48,131 nt of DNA. Origin: Prevotella sp. Its GTDB lineage: Bacteria; Bacteroidota; Bacteroidia; Bacteroidales; Bacteroidaceae. The notes under the pieces are model-generated. The model saw only the letters and a list, made by a program, of their open reading frames with translations, searched no databases and was not told where the DNA came from. The DNA is taken from the NCBI GenBank assembly GCA_017623155.1, contig JAGAPR010000034.1, forward strand, positions 1-48,131, given 5' to 3'. Below, one piece after another: positions 8,080 through 17,378 of this stretch (its first letter is position 1; each line of letters opens with the position of its first letter). A program made the translations under genes and the position numbers.

Positions 8080-10944
8080 TCATTTCAGCTTCGGTTTCAA
8101 CTCATCGGGAGAGTCGTTCGTGAACATGTTCACGGCCGGAGCGTCTTTCTCAAAAAGGTTTGTTATCGTATGAGGGGCAAGTGTGATCGACGGATTGAAG
8201 TCGTCGCCGCTCACATATTCTATTATCGCCTTACGCATCTGGCGGGCAACCACGCGACGGTCGAGGTCACTGTCAATGTCCATCGTCGTCATGAACAGCT
8301 TACCTTTCAATACGTTTGCCTCGACAATCATTCCTATTTTGCGACTTATGTGCCACGTATCTATCGGCTGGACAGGGGGCTGATAAGCAGCGGGGAATTC
8401 CCTAAGGTTCATCACCTGTGCCTTGTTGAGCAACTCCCACCAGTTCAAATTACTCCAATCATCGGTCGGAAAACCGCGGAAAAGCGGATGCCCTGTGTCA
8501 ATATATGCACCGGTGGTGTGCGGCGGACGCATCTTAAACCAACTCGTATTCCAGAAAACGGGAAGATATGTCTGCTTTATGTCGCTGCCCATACGCACCT
8601 TTCCGGCAGCCGTAATGAGCACACGACCGCCACGCCCGAGCACTTTCAACGCCTCGGCATCGAGCGTATCGGTGATATGTATGCCCTCGGCAGACGGCAT
8701 TTCCATGGATTTCGGATATACCCAGAAGTCCCATTTGTTCTCCGTTTGTGGAGCGTTGGCCGATGTCAGGGACACCGTGAGCGTCAGTTTCTTGGGTTCG
8801 TCGATGCCGTCAAGGGCGAATATAACATCGCACAAGGTGTTGTTCTTGCCCGTTTCAAAGTCTTTCCCCTGTGTCTTTCCCGTGCCGAGGACCCGTCCCT
8901 CACACGAAACAGTATACACGGCGGCAGCATCCCGCAATGTTTCTTTGTATGCGTTATACAACTCAACGGGCACTCTCAGTGTCTCGTCGTTGGTATAAAC
9001 AAATTTAGGGAAGCGCGCAAAAGGCACTATCGGCGAACAGAAACGATGCCAATCGGCAGCCGTGCAGTAGCCTTTCTCGCGCCAGAATACATTGAGAACG
9101 CCCACAAGAGCAGTGCCCTGACCACTGTAATCGTTCAATCCCAGCAGCTGAAAACCGGCATAATCCTTTGTCCGCAGATTGCGTTCAATCTCATATTTAT
9201 AAGCAAGAGTCTGTAGTTTGCCGCTCGCCATGAGGAATTTGTCGGCCTGCGAGGCCATTCCGTTATCGCGAAGCAGGTCTCGGAATATCTCGAAATTGCC
9301 TGCCTTGTACGCTCCGGTGTACTGATTGACCTCTTTTAAGTCGGGAAATGCACACCATTGCCCTTGTTCATGAGCCAATATCGGCGTTGTGTTGACATCA
9401 TCGGGAGACTTCGGCTTGAAGTTGCGCGGGCGCAATATCTGGTCGTAATAATCGTCGGTCGACTGCGGAGCATGCCTGTCCCAGTCGAGTCCGCGCGCTC
9501 CTCCTTTCACATGATACTCGCTCTTGGGGTCCCAAGCCCATCCTCCGCCCACCGACGCACCGCAATATACGCGGCGTTTATCGCCCGTCTGCTTCCAGTA
9601 ATCCACAAAGTCGCCCACCCAGCGCACCCAGTCGCCGGCCGGTTCGTTGCCCGCCGCGAGCATGCAGAACGACGGATGATTGCCATAAACCTTTACCATG
9701 CGCTGTGTTTCTTCAAGCAAATAGCGGTCGATGGACATCTTTCTGCCGAGCCGCACGCCGTGATTTGGCCATGAGGGACCCTCGGGTTGCAGATAAAAGC
9801 CCACCTTATCGGCTGCCGAGAATGCCGCTTCGGGCGGACAATAAGAGTGAAAACGCATCATGTTAAGACCGTATTCCTTGCATTTACGGAATATCTTTAT
9901 CCACGACTCTTCATCGGTGGGAGGATAACCCGTCAGCGGGAAGCAACAGTTGCCAACCGTTCCACGCAGCCATATAGGGTTGCCATTAAGATAAAACTGC
10001 CTGCCACGGATGGCTATCTCGCTCATTCCGAACGTCACGCGACGCACATCGTCGCCTATTGCGACGGTAATCTCATACAAATTCGGCTCAAACTCGCTCC
10101 ACAATTTCACGTCGTCGCCCATGTCAAGCACCACCGATGCCGTGTCGCCGGAGACCTTTTGTACGGCAATAATACCACTGTCGGGTGACGATACGCCCGA
10201 TGTTATCAACCGCGGGCGACCGAACGACACTTTACCGCGGCCTTTGTCGCCTGCCGTTCGCACCGAAACACGAATACGTTTGTTGCCCACATCGGGATAA
10301 ACCTGCACGTCTTCGAGGTAAACGCGGGGCACACTGCGCAGCTCTATCCTGCCCGTTACACCGTTCCAGCAGCCTTGTGTCTGGTCGGTAACGCTGTGAG
10401 AGTCTTGCCCCACGCACACATTCTCGATGCCGTTGTATATCCGTATGGCTATGTCATTGGCCTGTCCGGGCTTCACAAACGGCGTTATGTCAAACTCATG
10501 GGGCACACTCAGCGACGAGTCGCGCCCCGCAATGCTGCCGTTTACGTATACCGTCGTCTCGATGTGCGGGCGTTCGAGATACAAAATAACACGCCTCTTG
10601 CGCCATGTCTTGGGCACATCCACACGCTTCATGTACCACGCCGTGCCTACATAATGCTTGCCGGGAGTGAGGAAGAACGGAAATTTCATTTTCCCGGCGA
10701 CACGGTATTTCTCCATGTAGGGATTGAAAAAGAACGACGAGTCATAAAGACTGCTAACCCAACGGGTGTTCACCGTCACTTCATCGCCTTTGCCATTGGT
10801 GAGCATCGACCCGGGCAATGTTATCTTGTCGTTATATTCCGGCTTGTCACCCATTGCGAAATTCCACTCGCCGGAAAGGTCTATCGTCTGCGCTACTGAG
10901 GGCAATCCGATGATAATCAATAATATCAGAAAGTATTTTCTCAT
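8080..10944 (-). CDS. Exported GH2 family glycoside hydrolase
   Basis: A retaining exo-glycosidase of the GH2 family (beta-galactosidase, beta-glucuronidase and relatives). Of 954 residues, 1-18 form a signal peptide ending in VAQ. Next come a jelly-roll sugar-binding domain (about 20-205, with WYMKRVDVP and the ETTVYVNG block), an immunoglobulin-like domain (about 210-310) and a TIM barrel. The acid/base is probably E434 (GNEP) and the nucleophile E526 (HEQGQW). A further 250 residues form C-terminal beta domains. The exact substrate is not readable. It is the last gene of the SGNH > GH35 > GH2 unit, starting 62 bp after GH35 with no promoter seen in the gap. Confidence 0.92.
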   Translation of the reverse strand: MRKYFLILLIIIGLPSVAQTIDLSGEWNFAMGDKPEYNDKITLPGSMLTNGKGDEVTVNTRWVSSLYDSSFFFNPYMEKYRVAGKMKFPFFLTPGKHYVGTAWYMKRVDVPKTWRKRRVILYLERPHIETTVYVNGSIAGRDSSLSVPHEFDITPFVKPGQANDIAIRIYNGIENVCVGQDSHSVTDQTQGCWNGVTGRIELRSVPRVYLEDVQVYPDVGNKRIRVSVRTAGDKGRGKVSFGRPRLITSGVSSPDSGIIAVQKVSGDTASVVLDMGDDVKLWSEFEPNLYEITVAIGDDVRRVTFGMSEIAIRGRQFYLNGNPIWLRGTVGNCCFPLTGYPPTDEESWIKIFRKCKEYGLNMMRFHSYCPPEAAFSAADKVGFYLQPEGPSWPNHGVRLGRKMSIDRYLLEETQRMVKVYGNHPSFCMLAAGNEPAGDWVRWVGDFVDYWKQTGDKRRVYCGASVGGGWAWDPKSEYHVKGGARGLDWDRHAPQSTDDYYDQILRPRNFKPKSPDDVNTTPILAHEQGQWCAFPDLKEVNQYTGAYKAGNFEIFRDLLRDNGMASQADKFLMASGKLQTLAYKYEIERNLRTKDYAGFQLLGLNDYSGQGTALVGVLNVFWREKGYCTAADWHRFCSPIVPFARFPKFVYTNDETLRVPVELYNAYKETLRDAAAVYTVSCEGRVLGTGKTQGKDFETGKNNTLCDVIFALDGIDEPKKLTLTVSLTSANAPQTENKWDFWVYPKSMEMPSAEGIHITDTLDAEALKVLGRGGRVLITAAGKVRMGSDIKQTYLPVFWNTSWFKMRPPHTTGAYIDTGHPLFRGFPTDDWSNLNWWELLNKAQVMNLREFPAAYQPPVQPIDTWHISRKIGMIVEANVLKGKLFMTTMDIDSDLDRRVVARQMRKAIIEYVSGDDFNPSITLAPHTITNLFEKDAPAVNMFTNDSPDELKPKLK

Positions 10945-11006
10945 TGCTGATGTTTATTGTTTTTTTATGTTTAATGATATGAATAATCACTTTACAAGCC
11001 TTGAAT

Positions 11007-13037
11007 TCACGGCACGGGCACAATCTGCACGCCCAAGACTTTCTCTCCCGGCTTGTCTGTTTCTGCCTCACGGGGGAAATAAACCGGCATATTTTCCTGC
11101 AAAGGAAGTATCCGGAGCTCCAATTCCGTGCAACCTTCGGGCAAGCGCCAGAGTCCGAAAAGGAATTTACGGCCGTTGTAGAAATTATCGGCAATGAGTT
11201 TCCCGCCAGCATAGAGACGCGCAACATCACCCCGATAGTCTATTTCAAGCATGCGATGGAACTTGCTTACAGCCTCTTGCGGCACCGTAATACGGTATAC
11301 CGCGGCGGCATCGAAGTCGGCATCGACAGGCTCTTCGGCCACTTTCTGCACGCCGATGCTTATCTTGCGTGCCGGAACCGCGGCCTCCTTCACCTTGGTA
11401 CATGTGGCATTCAATCCTATATCTTCATGGACTGTTCCTTCATAAAACAGCCGCGAAGCCTCGTCGCCCGCCAACAAATAGATATTCTTATATATCGGTT
11501 TGGCCTGTCCCCGCGCCTTGACGTTCTTCAAAACCTTGCCGTCTACGGCTATCTCTACAGGCACACCGGCAATCTGTTCCATGTATATTTTGCCGTCGCG
11601 ACGCGCTATCAGTTGCGCGGTGGCATAGCGTATGCCGTCTACATTTACGGGAAATATGCACATCGTACCGGCCGGAATGGTGACAGGTCGCGACGGAAAC
11701 TTCACTCCGCAAACGTCGAACGTCACGTTTTTCTTTGCCGAAAGGTTTTGCAGACGCTCATAATTGTTTACGAACACGAAGCCGCTGCCATCCTTGGAAC
11801 GGTAAGACCATCGCAGGAAAGAGTCGTCGCCTTTCTTTATATCTTGCGGACACGGGAACGAAGCCGTCATCGGTGCGAGCATGTCGCCGTAGTCTTTCAT
11901 GAACAGATGCAGCTTGCGCAGAGTGAAATAATGCGGATTTGCCTGTCCGAACTCGCCGAGCGGAGCCTGAAAATCGTATGTTTTCACCGGCAGGTCATTA
12001 TAGTTTGTGCCCGGAGTACGTTGCGTCTCGTTAAGGTATGTGATGCCTTCGGGGTTGGTTCCGCCATGATACATGTAGTAGCCGAGCAGGTTACTGCCGC
12101 TTCCGAGCTTTACAATCGCGAGCGAATAGGCATCTTCGGGATATATGTACGGACGGCGGTGATAGGCCGTCATCATTCCGCCTCCGAGTTCACAGGTGAA
12201 ATACGGATACCTGTCATCGCCCTTGTCGAGTTTCTCTTTCTGCTCGCCGAGTTGCTCAGTGGCTATCGCCGTGCTGCTGCGGAACGCCTTGAAATTGAAT
12301 GCCTTGTAGTAATTCCCGGCTGTTTCGGCCGTGGAACGCTCCCAAAAGCCGTCGGCATAATCGCCATACAGTGGCAGCATCTCGCCGAAAGGAACGGGCG
12401 TGCGAAGTTCGGGCCAGCCGGTACGGGTGTAGAACGGCAGGTCGAAACCGATACCGAGGGCTATCTTTTTGAGTGCCATAAGGTAGCTGCCGCGCCCGCG
12501 ATACTCGTTGTCAAACTGTGCCGCGATTACCGGACCGCCGTCTTTCCATTGCAATCCCTGCACCTGAGTGAATATCTGGCGATACAAGCGCTCGGCATGT
12601 CGCATGAAAACGGCATTCTCCTCACGCATCTTACATCCCTTGGCAAACATCCAGTCGGGTATTCCGCCATTGCGCACCTCACCGTGACAGAACGGACCGA
12701 GACGCAAGACAACAGGCATTTCCTCTTTTTTGCACACTTCAAGAAAACGCCGCAAGTCTCTGCATCCGCTCCAATCAAACACTCCCTCACGCTCTTCCAC
12801 GTGATTCCAGAACACGTATGCCGCAATGATTGTGACACCGCCGGCTTTTATCCGGCGCACTTCTCTCTCCCATTCATCGGCCGGTATGCGCGAATAGTGC
12901 ACCTCACCCATCACCGGTACCACCCTTTTGCCATCCACAATGAGGCTGTGCTCATCCCAAGTGACAGTAGGAACCTGAGCCCGCAGTCCCATAAAACAGA
13001 ACAGACAGGCAAAAAATAAAACAAAACGCTGCTTCAT
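11007..13037 (-). CDS. Exported GH35 family beta-galactosidase
   Basis: GH35 enzymes remove terminal beta-galactosyl (rarely glucosaminyl) residues by a retaining mechanism. The 676-residue protein has a signal peptide (1-20, ending LRAQ) and the N-terminal TIM barrel with the family opening VPVMGEVHYSRIPADEWE. The acid/base is E178 (QFDNEY) and the nucleophile is probably E283 (TCELGGG). Beta-sandwich domains follow to the end. The last strand region (LELRILPLQENMPVYFPREA) is usual for Bacteroidota members. It lies 41 bp after the SGNH gene and 62 bp before GH2, so the three are probably co-transcribed from the promoter at 13908. Confidence 0.93.
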   Translation of the reverse strand: MKQRFVLFFACLFCFMGLRAQVPTVTWDEHSLIVDGKRVVPVMGEVHYSRIPADEWEREVRRIKAGGVTIIAAYVFWNHVEEREGVFDWSGCRDLRRFLEVCKKEEMPVVLRLGPFCHGEVRNGGIPDWMFAKGCKMREENAVFMRHAERLYRQIFTQVQGLQWKDGGPVIAAQFDNEYRGRGSYLMALKKIALGIGFDLPFYTRTGWPELRTPVPFGEMLPLYGDYADGFWERSTAETAGNYYKAFNFKAFRSSTAIATEQLGEQKEKLDKGDDRYPYFTCELGGGMMTAYHRRPYIYPEDAYSLAIVKLGSGSNLLGYYMYHGGTNPEGITYLNETQRTPGTNYNDLPVKTYDFQAPLGEFGQANPHYFTLRKLHLFMKDYGDMLAPMTASFPCPQDIKKGDDSFLRWSYRSKDGSGFVFVNNYERLQNLSAKKNVTFDVCGVKFPSRPVTIPAGTMCIFPVNVDGIRYATAQLIARRDGKIYMEQIAGVPVEIAVDGKVLKNVKARGQAKPIYKNIYLLAGDEASRLFYEGTVHEDIGLNATCTKVKEAAVPARKISIGVQKVAEEPVDADFDAAAVYRITVPQEAVSKFHRMLEIDYRGDVARLYAGGKLIADNFYNGRKFLFGLWRLPEGCTELELRILPLQENMPVYFPREAETDKPGEKVLGVQIVPVP

Positions 13038-13078
13038 TTATCAATTTATTATATTATATATCAATTTGTTTTTATCCG

Positions 13079-13840
13079 CTATTTATCTTTTCTTATCGCC
13101 TTGCTCACCTGCTCGGCAATCTGCCCGTGCCCCTTTATTGTGGGGTGACCGCTCTTTTTGTCGATACCTTTCAGCTCTATACACGGTACACCTTCATGCT
13201 CGCAAATGGCCTCTGCAGACGATGAAATATCGTCTCTCAGCCCGTCGTTAAGCAGAAAGTAGATCTCCGTATTGGGATAACGGTCTTTGATATACGCCAG
13301 CATATAGGCCATCGCAGGGCGAAACGTGTATAAATCGGCCTCGGAGATGCCCTCATACTTATATTCTCCCACGGGAACACCGGCCCAACTGTCGTTTGTT
13401 CCGCCAAATATAAAAATGATATCGGGGCATCCGAGATTATCCATTCTCGCTATAAACGAGCGGTCGCGATAGTCACTTCCATGATAACCGCGAAAGCTAA
13501 TGGTAGAGCCTGAGAATGAATTGTTCACGCAAAGCCGCCACCCGTTGTTCCTAACCACCTTGTGCCACCACGTCTGCCGCACACTGCTCACATCGGTGTT
13601 CTTATAATCCGGCGCGGCATGATACCACGTATAGTTTGCCCGCGGGGTTATAAATCCCTCGAAAGTGGAATAAGAATCTCCGAGCACCGACACGCTCTTT
13701 GTCTGCGCCTGCATGCCGAGGCAAACAAACACGAGGATTGTTACTGTCGACATGCGCAGTGCTGCCATGCGGAGAAGAGAACGATGGAAACTCCCGTCTC
13801 GGAGAATTACTGTGAATAATGAAAACATTTTCATATACAT
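13079..13840 (-). CDS. SGNH/GDSL-family hydrolase (probable carbohydrate esterase)
   Basis: An exported SGNH hydrolase, likely an acyl esterase that de-esterifies a glycan for the GH35 and GH2 enzymes encoded next to it. With the start at 13840 it has 253 residues. The nucleophile block GDSYS has its first Ser at 56, the GGTND block lies near 150, and the C-terminal GHPTIKGH block carries the catalytic His. A hydrophobic signal sequence (STVTILVFVCLGMQAQ) begins only at about residue 31, so the ATG at 13768 (MAALRM...) may be the real start, giving 229 residues. A consensus promoter lies 68 bp upstream of the longer start. Confidence 0.87.
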   Translation of the reverse strand: MYMKMFSLFTVILRDGSFHRSLLRMAALRMSTVTILVFVCLGMQAQTKSVSVLGDSYSTFEGFITPRANYTWYHAAPDYKNTDVSSVRQTWWHKVVRNNGWRLCVNNSFSGSTISFRGYHGSDYRDRSFIARMDNLGCPDIIFIFGGTNDSWAGVPVGEYKYEGISEADLYTFRPAMAYMLAYIKDRYPNTEIYFLLNDGLRDDISSSAEAICEHEGVPCIELKGIDKKSGHPTIKGHGQIAEQVSKAIRKDK

Positions 13841-13907
13841 ATTGATTTTATTTAGGTATAGTTATTACTTTGCCATGCCGGGGAAGGACGTGCCATGCAA
13901 GCGGCTA

Positions 13908-13939
13908 CAAAGGTAATAATATATAGTTTAATTGACAAA
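13908..13939 (-). promoter_or_regulatory. Consensus promoter for the SGNH-GH35-GH2 operon
   Basis: On the minus strand TTTG (13936-13939) is followed after 20 bp by TACCTTTG (13908-13915), a full Bacteroidota TTTG-N20-TAnnTTTG promoter. It drives the SGNH gene; the leader is about 60 nt, or about 130 nt if translation starts at 13768. GCCATGC occurs twice within the predicted early leader. Confidence 0.75.
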
Positions 13940-13967
13940 AAACCAAGGATGTATCATAGAACCTCCG

Positions 13968-16900
13968 TCACACTATCAGCGAGCGCAACGCCGCAGCCCC
14001 CTGATGGTTGATGTCGGCGTCAGTGAGTTCGTCGAGATAACGCTGCGAGCGCTCCGTGTCGCCCAAACCGCGATAACCGAGGGCCAGCATGTAGAGGCAG
14101 TGGATGCGGTTGCGGGCGTCGAGCGAATCCTCCCAGATGAGCAGGTCGGGCAGCGAGACGGCAAAATAGTCCATCACCTGCGGTTCGAAGATATGGTTGC
14201 GGCCGTAGTTGACGAGGCGGTTGAAACGGCCGTTGGCCTCGTCGCGGCGTCCGAGACGGATGAGGGCGAGACCCTGATAGAATATCTTGTCGGGCTTGGC
14301 ATCGTTATAGTACATCGCGGCGGCGGGCTCCTGCGGGCCTTCCGTGGCCAGCGTCCACCAGCGGCGGGCCTCCTCTTCTTCACCCTGATCGCTCATGGCA
14401 CAGCCCAACAGATAGTGGAAGTCGTTCTCCTGAGCACCGTGCAACTTGCCCTCGCCCAGATGGTGAGGATATTCGAGACACTCCTTGAGCAGTTTCTCGG
14501 CGCGTGCGGCGTTGCCGGCTGTCAGCGCCTGCTTGGCCAGCTCCACGCGACACGTCTGATATTGCGCCGAGACCTTGCCTTCGCCGCCCTCCCACGGATG
14601 GAAGACAAGACCGTCAATCAGCTCCATCGCCTCCTCGTAGCGGCCCAGCTGGTTGAGCAGCGTGACCTGTTCGAGCACGAGGTCGTCACGTCCGGCGACA
14701 ATGTCGGCATTCTCTTCGAGCAGCGCGAGACGCTCCTTGTGCGGCCGTTGCATGCGGCGGTAGAGCTGGTCGAGCTCCATGAGGATGCGCGCATCGGTGG
14801 TGTCGAGCCTGAAAGCGCGCTCCATGTAGTCCACGGCGGTCGCCTTGCGGTCGAGCTTGTTGAAATAGGCGAGGGCGAGGTTGCGCCATACCGTAGGGAA
14901 CTGCGGGTCGAGTCCGGCCGCGCGTTCCCATGCCTTGATGGCCACGTCATACTGACGGCGGTCGTAGTAGAGGCATCCGAGATAGTAGTATGCGCGTGCG
15001 CCGCTGGGATTTTCCTTTGTCGCAGCCGTCAGGGCTACCACAGCCTCGGGCCGGTTGGGGAAGCAATAGTCCGACGGAGCGGCCTCGGCCTCAGCCCATC
15101 GGCCCATATAATAATATGTCATGGGCGACACGGCTCCTTCTTCCTCAGCCATCCGCCATATCGCACAGGCCTCCTCGCGGCGTCCGGCAGCCATATAGTC
15201 GAGCGCAACCTCGTCGTAGTTGTGGGACGAGCGGCGGAGCATGGTGCGCATCGTGGCCAGCTCGGCGTCGTCGCCCGTGGCCATCCAGCGCTCGTAGCGG
15301 CAGACATAGTTGAAGCGGTCGAACGCCAGCGACTCGTCGATGAAGCGCAGACGCTCCTCCACCGCATAGCCGGCAAGGCGCATGATGACAGCCCGCAGCG
15401 CGCGGCACTTATGATTGTGCCAGTTGGCGGTCAGGCAGCGGTCTGTCTCGTCCAGCGCGTCGGCCAGCCGACCCTGCGCCAGCGAGATCTGAGCGGCCTC
15501 GAAATAGCCCGCGTCGGCCCACGCCTTGTTCCACGTCGACTTCCAGAAACGCTCGTAAGCCTCATCGAGCCGGCCCTGATACTTGAGCGCGAGACCGAGG
15601 TTGTATATCGGTTCGCCGTCGTAGGGATTGGGATTGCGGCGCGTTATGACGGCCACGGCGCGGCGCAGGTATTCCTCGGCGAGGTCGAAACGGCCGCGGC
15701 GCAGATACCACAGTCCCATCGCATTGCAACAGCGGTAGTCCGCCGGGTCGCGGCGCAGTGCCTCCTCATAGTAGTCCGTCGGGCTGTATGTGGCGTGGCG
15801 GTACTGCTCGAGATGCAGTCCGGTGAGATAGAGCTGCTCCGTTGTCTTCACGTCCTGCGGCAGCTGCGCGGCCTCGGCTGCGGGCGGAATGGGACGGATG
15901 TCGTCGGGCTCAGAACGCCAGACGAGTGGTGAGTGGTGAGTGGTGAGTGGTGAATTGGCTGCCGCCGGGGTATTGGATTCTTCCCGCTTCACTCTTCGCG
16001 CTTCACTTACCAAGGCTTCGAGGTCGTCAAAACGCGCGCCGCCCGTGGCAACTGTTTCGTCGTAGATAATCTCGGGCGAGAGGTCGAGAGTATTGTCATA
16101 GAAGACCGTTCCGTCTACGGTGGAGCGCAGGACGATGCGTGTGCGCTTGCGCGAGGTGGCCATGAGGCGGATGCGCACGCTGTCGGCAGCGGCCGGTTCG
16201 ACGTTGAGGATGTAGTCGCGCGAGGCCTGTTTGACCATGCCCAGCTCGCGATAGGGCATGAAATACTGCGTAAAGCGCTTCTCCTCGTAGGGCATCAGCC
16301 ACGTGAAGTCGGGCTGGTTCTCGGTATATACGCCCGCCATCAGCTCGATGTAAGGCCCGTCGGCGTCGGTCAGGTTGCGGTCCCAGGCGCGGCCGAAGTC
16401 GCCGTTGCCCCACGTCCACTGCTTCTTGCCGGGCGACAGATGGCGGCTGGCCACGTGGAGCATGCCCGCGCGGGTGTCGTTCTCATAGCCGCCCTCGAAG
16501 TCATAACGGGAGTTGACGCCCATATATGACGTCGGCACCTTGATGTTGCGGTAGTTCGATATGTCCACTCCGGCCGAATAGTCCATCTTATAGTATGTGC
16601 CCGTGGCGATGGGGAAGCTCGACACGGCACGCTTTCCGTGGTCGAAGACGGCGTTGATGTCGGGCGGGAAGACGCTCTGATAGTCGTCGTTGACGGCCAC
16701 GGCGGGGTTGGCCCACCATAGGAACGTCTGCGGCATGTCGGTGCGGTTGTAGAGCACGCCGCGTATCTCAAAATAGGCGCAGCCCGGGCGCAGCGTAAAT
16801 CCGGCCATGCCCTTCTGGTGTGTCATGCGCTCCATCTCGTTGACCCACACCGTCACGGAGCCGTCGGCATGCTCCTCTATCGACGAGTCGACGGGCAGAT

Positions 16901-17276
16901 AGGTCGACGGACGGTGATGCTGCGGCCAGTTGAACTCGATGCCGCCGCTGATCCACGGTCCGGTCAGACCGACCAAGGCGGGCTTGATAACGTGGTTGTA
17001 GTAGACGAAATGGCGCTGGCGGATCTTGTCGTATGCCATCTGCACGCGCCCGCCCAGCTCGGGAAGTATCATCACCTTGATATATTCGTTCTCGATGTAC
17101 ACCGCGTGATACTCCACGTCGGTCTTCCCGTCACTGATGCTCTCTATCACGGGATACGGATATACCGCCCCGCTCGAACCCTGATACACTCTCTTCTCAA
17201 GGAATATCGGATTCTTCTCCGGCTGTCCCACCTCGTATGTGGGGATTACAACCGTCTCTCTCCATGCTTTTACCAT
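13968..17276 (-). CDS. DUF5107 domain and tetratricopeptide-repeat protein
   Basis: A 1102-residue protein with no signal peptide, so probably cytoplasmic. Residues about 30-340 form a beta-rich domain that I recognise as DUF5107, resembling aldose-epimerase/galactose-mutarotase folds (VMILPELGGRVQMAYDK, GPWISGGIEFNWPQHHRP). A linker at about 415-465 contains a low-complexity insert (see 15924-15951). Residues about 465-1100 are consecutive TPR-type helices (for example YYYLGCLYYDRRQYDVAIKA). The biochemical activity is unknown. It follows the MFS sugar porter by 102 bp with no promoter between, suggesting that it handles the imported sugar. G+C is far above the neighbours (about 65% in a sampled line), which also opens long antisense frames that are not genes. 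Confidence 0.87.
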   Translation of the reverse strand: MVKAWRETVVIPTYEVGQPEKNPIFLEKRVYQGSSGAVYPYPVIESISDGKTDVEYHAVYIENEYIKVMILPELGGRVQMAYDKIRQRHFVYYNHVIKPALVGLTGPWISGGIEFNWPQHHRPSTYLPVDSSIEEHADGSVTVWVNEMERMTHQKGMAGFTLRPGCAYFEIRGVLYNRTDMPQTFLWWANPAVAVNDDYQSVFPPDINAVFDHGKRAVSSFPIATGTYYKMDYSAGVDISNYRNIKVPTSYMGVNSRYDFEGGYENDTRAGMLHVASRHLSPGKKQWTWGNGDFGRAWDRNLTDADGPYIELMAGVYTENQPDFTWLMPYEEKRFTQYFMPYRELGMVKQASRDYILNVEPAAADSVRIRLMATSRKRTRIVLRSTVDGTVFYDNTLDLSPEIIYDETVATGGARFDDLEALVSEARRVKREESNTPAAANSPLTTHHSPLVWRSEPDDIRPIPPAAEAAQLPQDVKTTEQLYLTGLHLEQYRHATYSPTDYYEEALRRDPADYRCCNAMGLWYLRRGRFDLAEEYLRRAVAVITRRNPNPYDGEPIYNLGLALKYQGRLDEAYERFWKSTWNKAWADAGYFEAAQISLAQGRLADALDETDRCLTANWHNHKCRALRAVIMRLAGYAVEERLRFIDESLAFDRFNYVCRYERWMATGDDAELATMRTMLRRSSHNYDEVALDYMAAGRREEACAIWRMAEEEGAVSPMTYYYMGRWAEAEAAPSDYCFPNRPEAVVALTAATKENPSGARAYYYLGCLYYDRRQYDVAIKAWERAAGLDPQFPTVWRNLALAYFNKLDRKATAVDYMERAFRLDTTDARILMELDQLYRRMQRPHKERLALLEENADIVAGRDDLVLEQVTLLNQLGRYEEAMELIDGLVFHPWEGGEGKVSAQYQTCRVELAKQALTAGNAARAEKLLKECLEYPHHLGEGKLHGAQENDFHYLLGCAMSDQGEEEEARRWWTLATEGPQEPAAAMYYNDAKPDKIFYQGLALIRLGRRDEANGRFNRLVNYGRNHIFEPQVMDYFAVSLPDLLIWEDSLDARNRIHCLYMLALGYRGLGDTERSQRYLDELTDADINHQGAAALRSLIV
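15924..15951. repeat. Four tandem GAGTGGT heptamers inside the DUF5107-TPR gene
   Basis: Four perfect copies of GAGTGGT in a row. Read on the coding strand they give part of NSPLTTHHSPLVW in the linker between the two domains (about residues 442-451). A second repetitive stretch (CTTCACTCTTCGCGCTTCACT, 15987-16007, less perfect) lies on its other side. The frame is kept because seven-base units times four plus flanks still close in phase. Confidence 0.85.
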
Positions 17277-17378
17277 ATTAATTAATTAACTTCTAAGTTC
17301 TAAATTATGAATTATGATTTTGTGGATTGGCTATTACACCTTAATTATATATACACCTTAGCCATTCTTTAAATAATA

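Noticed and set aside
11001-13019. 672-codon plus-strand open frame opposite GH35
   Set aside because: GH35 on the minus strand has a signal peptide and both catalytic glutamates in the right places; the antisense product resembles nothing and lacks a start context.
13932-15932. 666-codon plus-strand open frame opposite the DUF5107-TPR gene
   Set aside because: It is a by-product of very high G+C and codon bias in the real gene: the translation shows no domain logic, has no promoter, and mirrors TPR codons.
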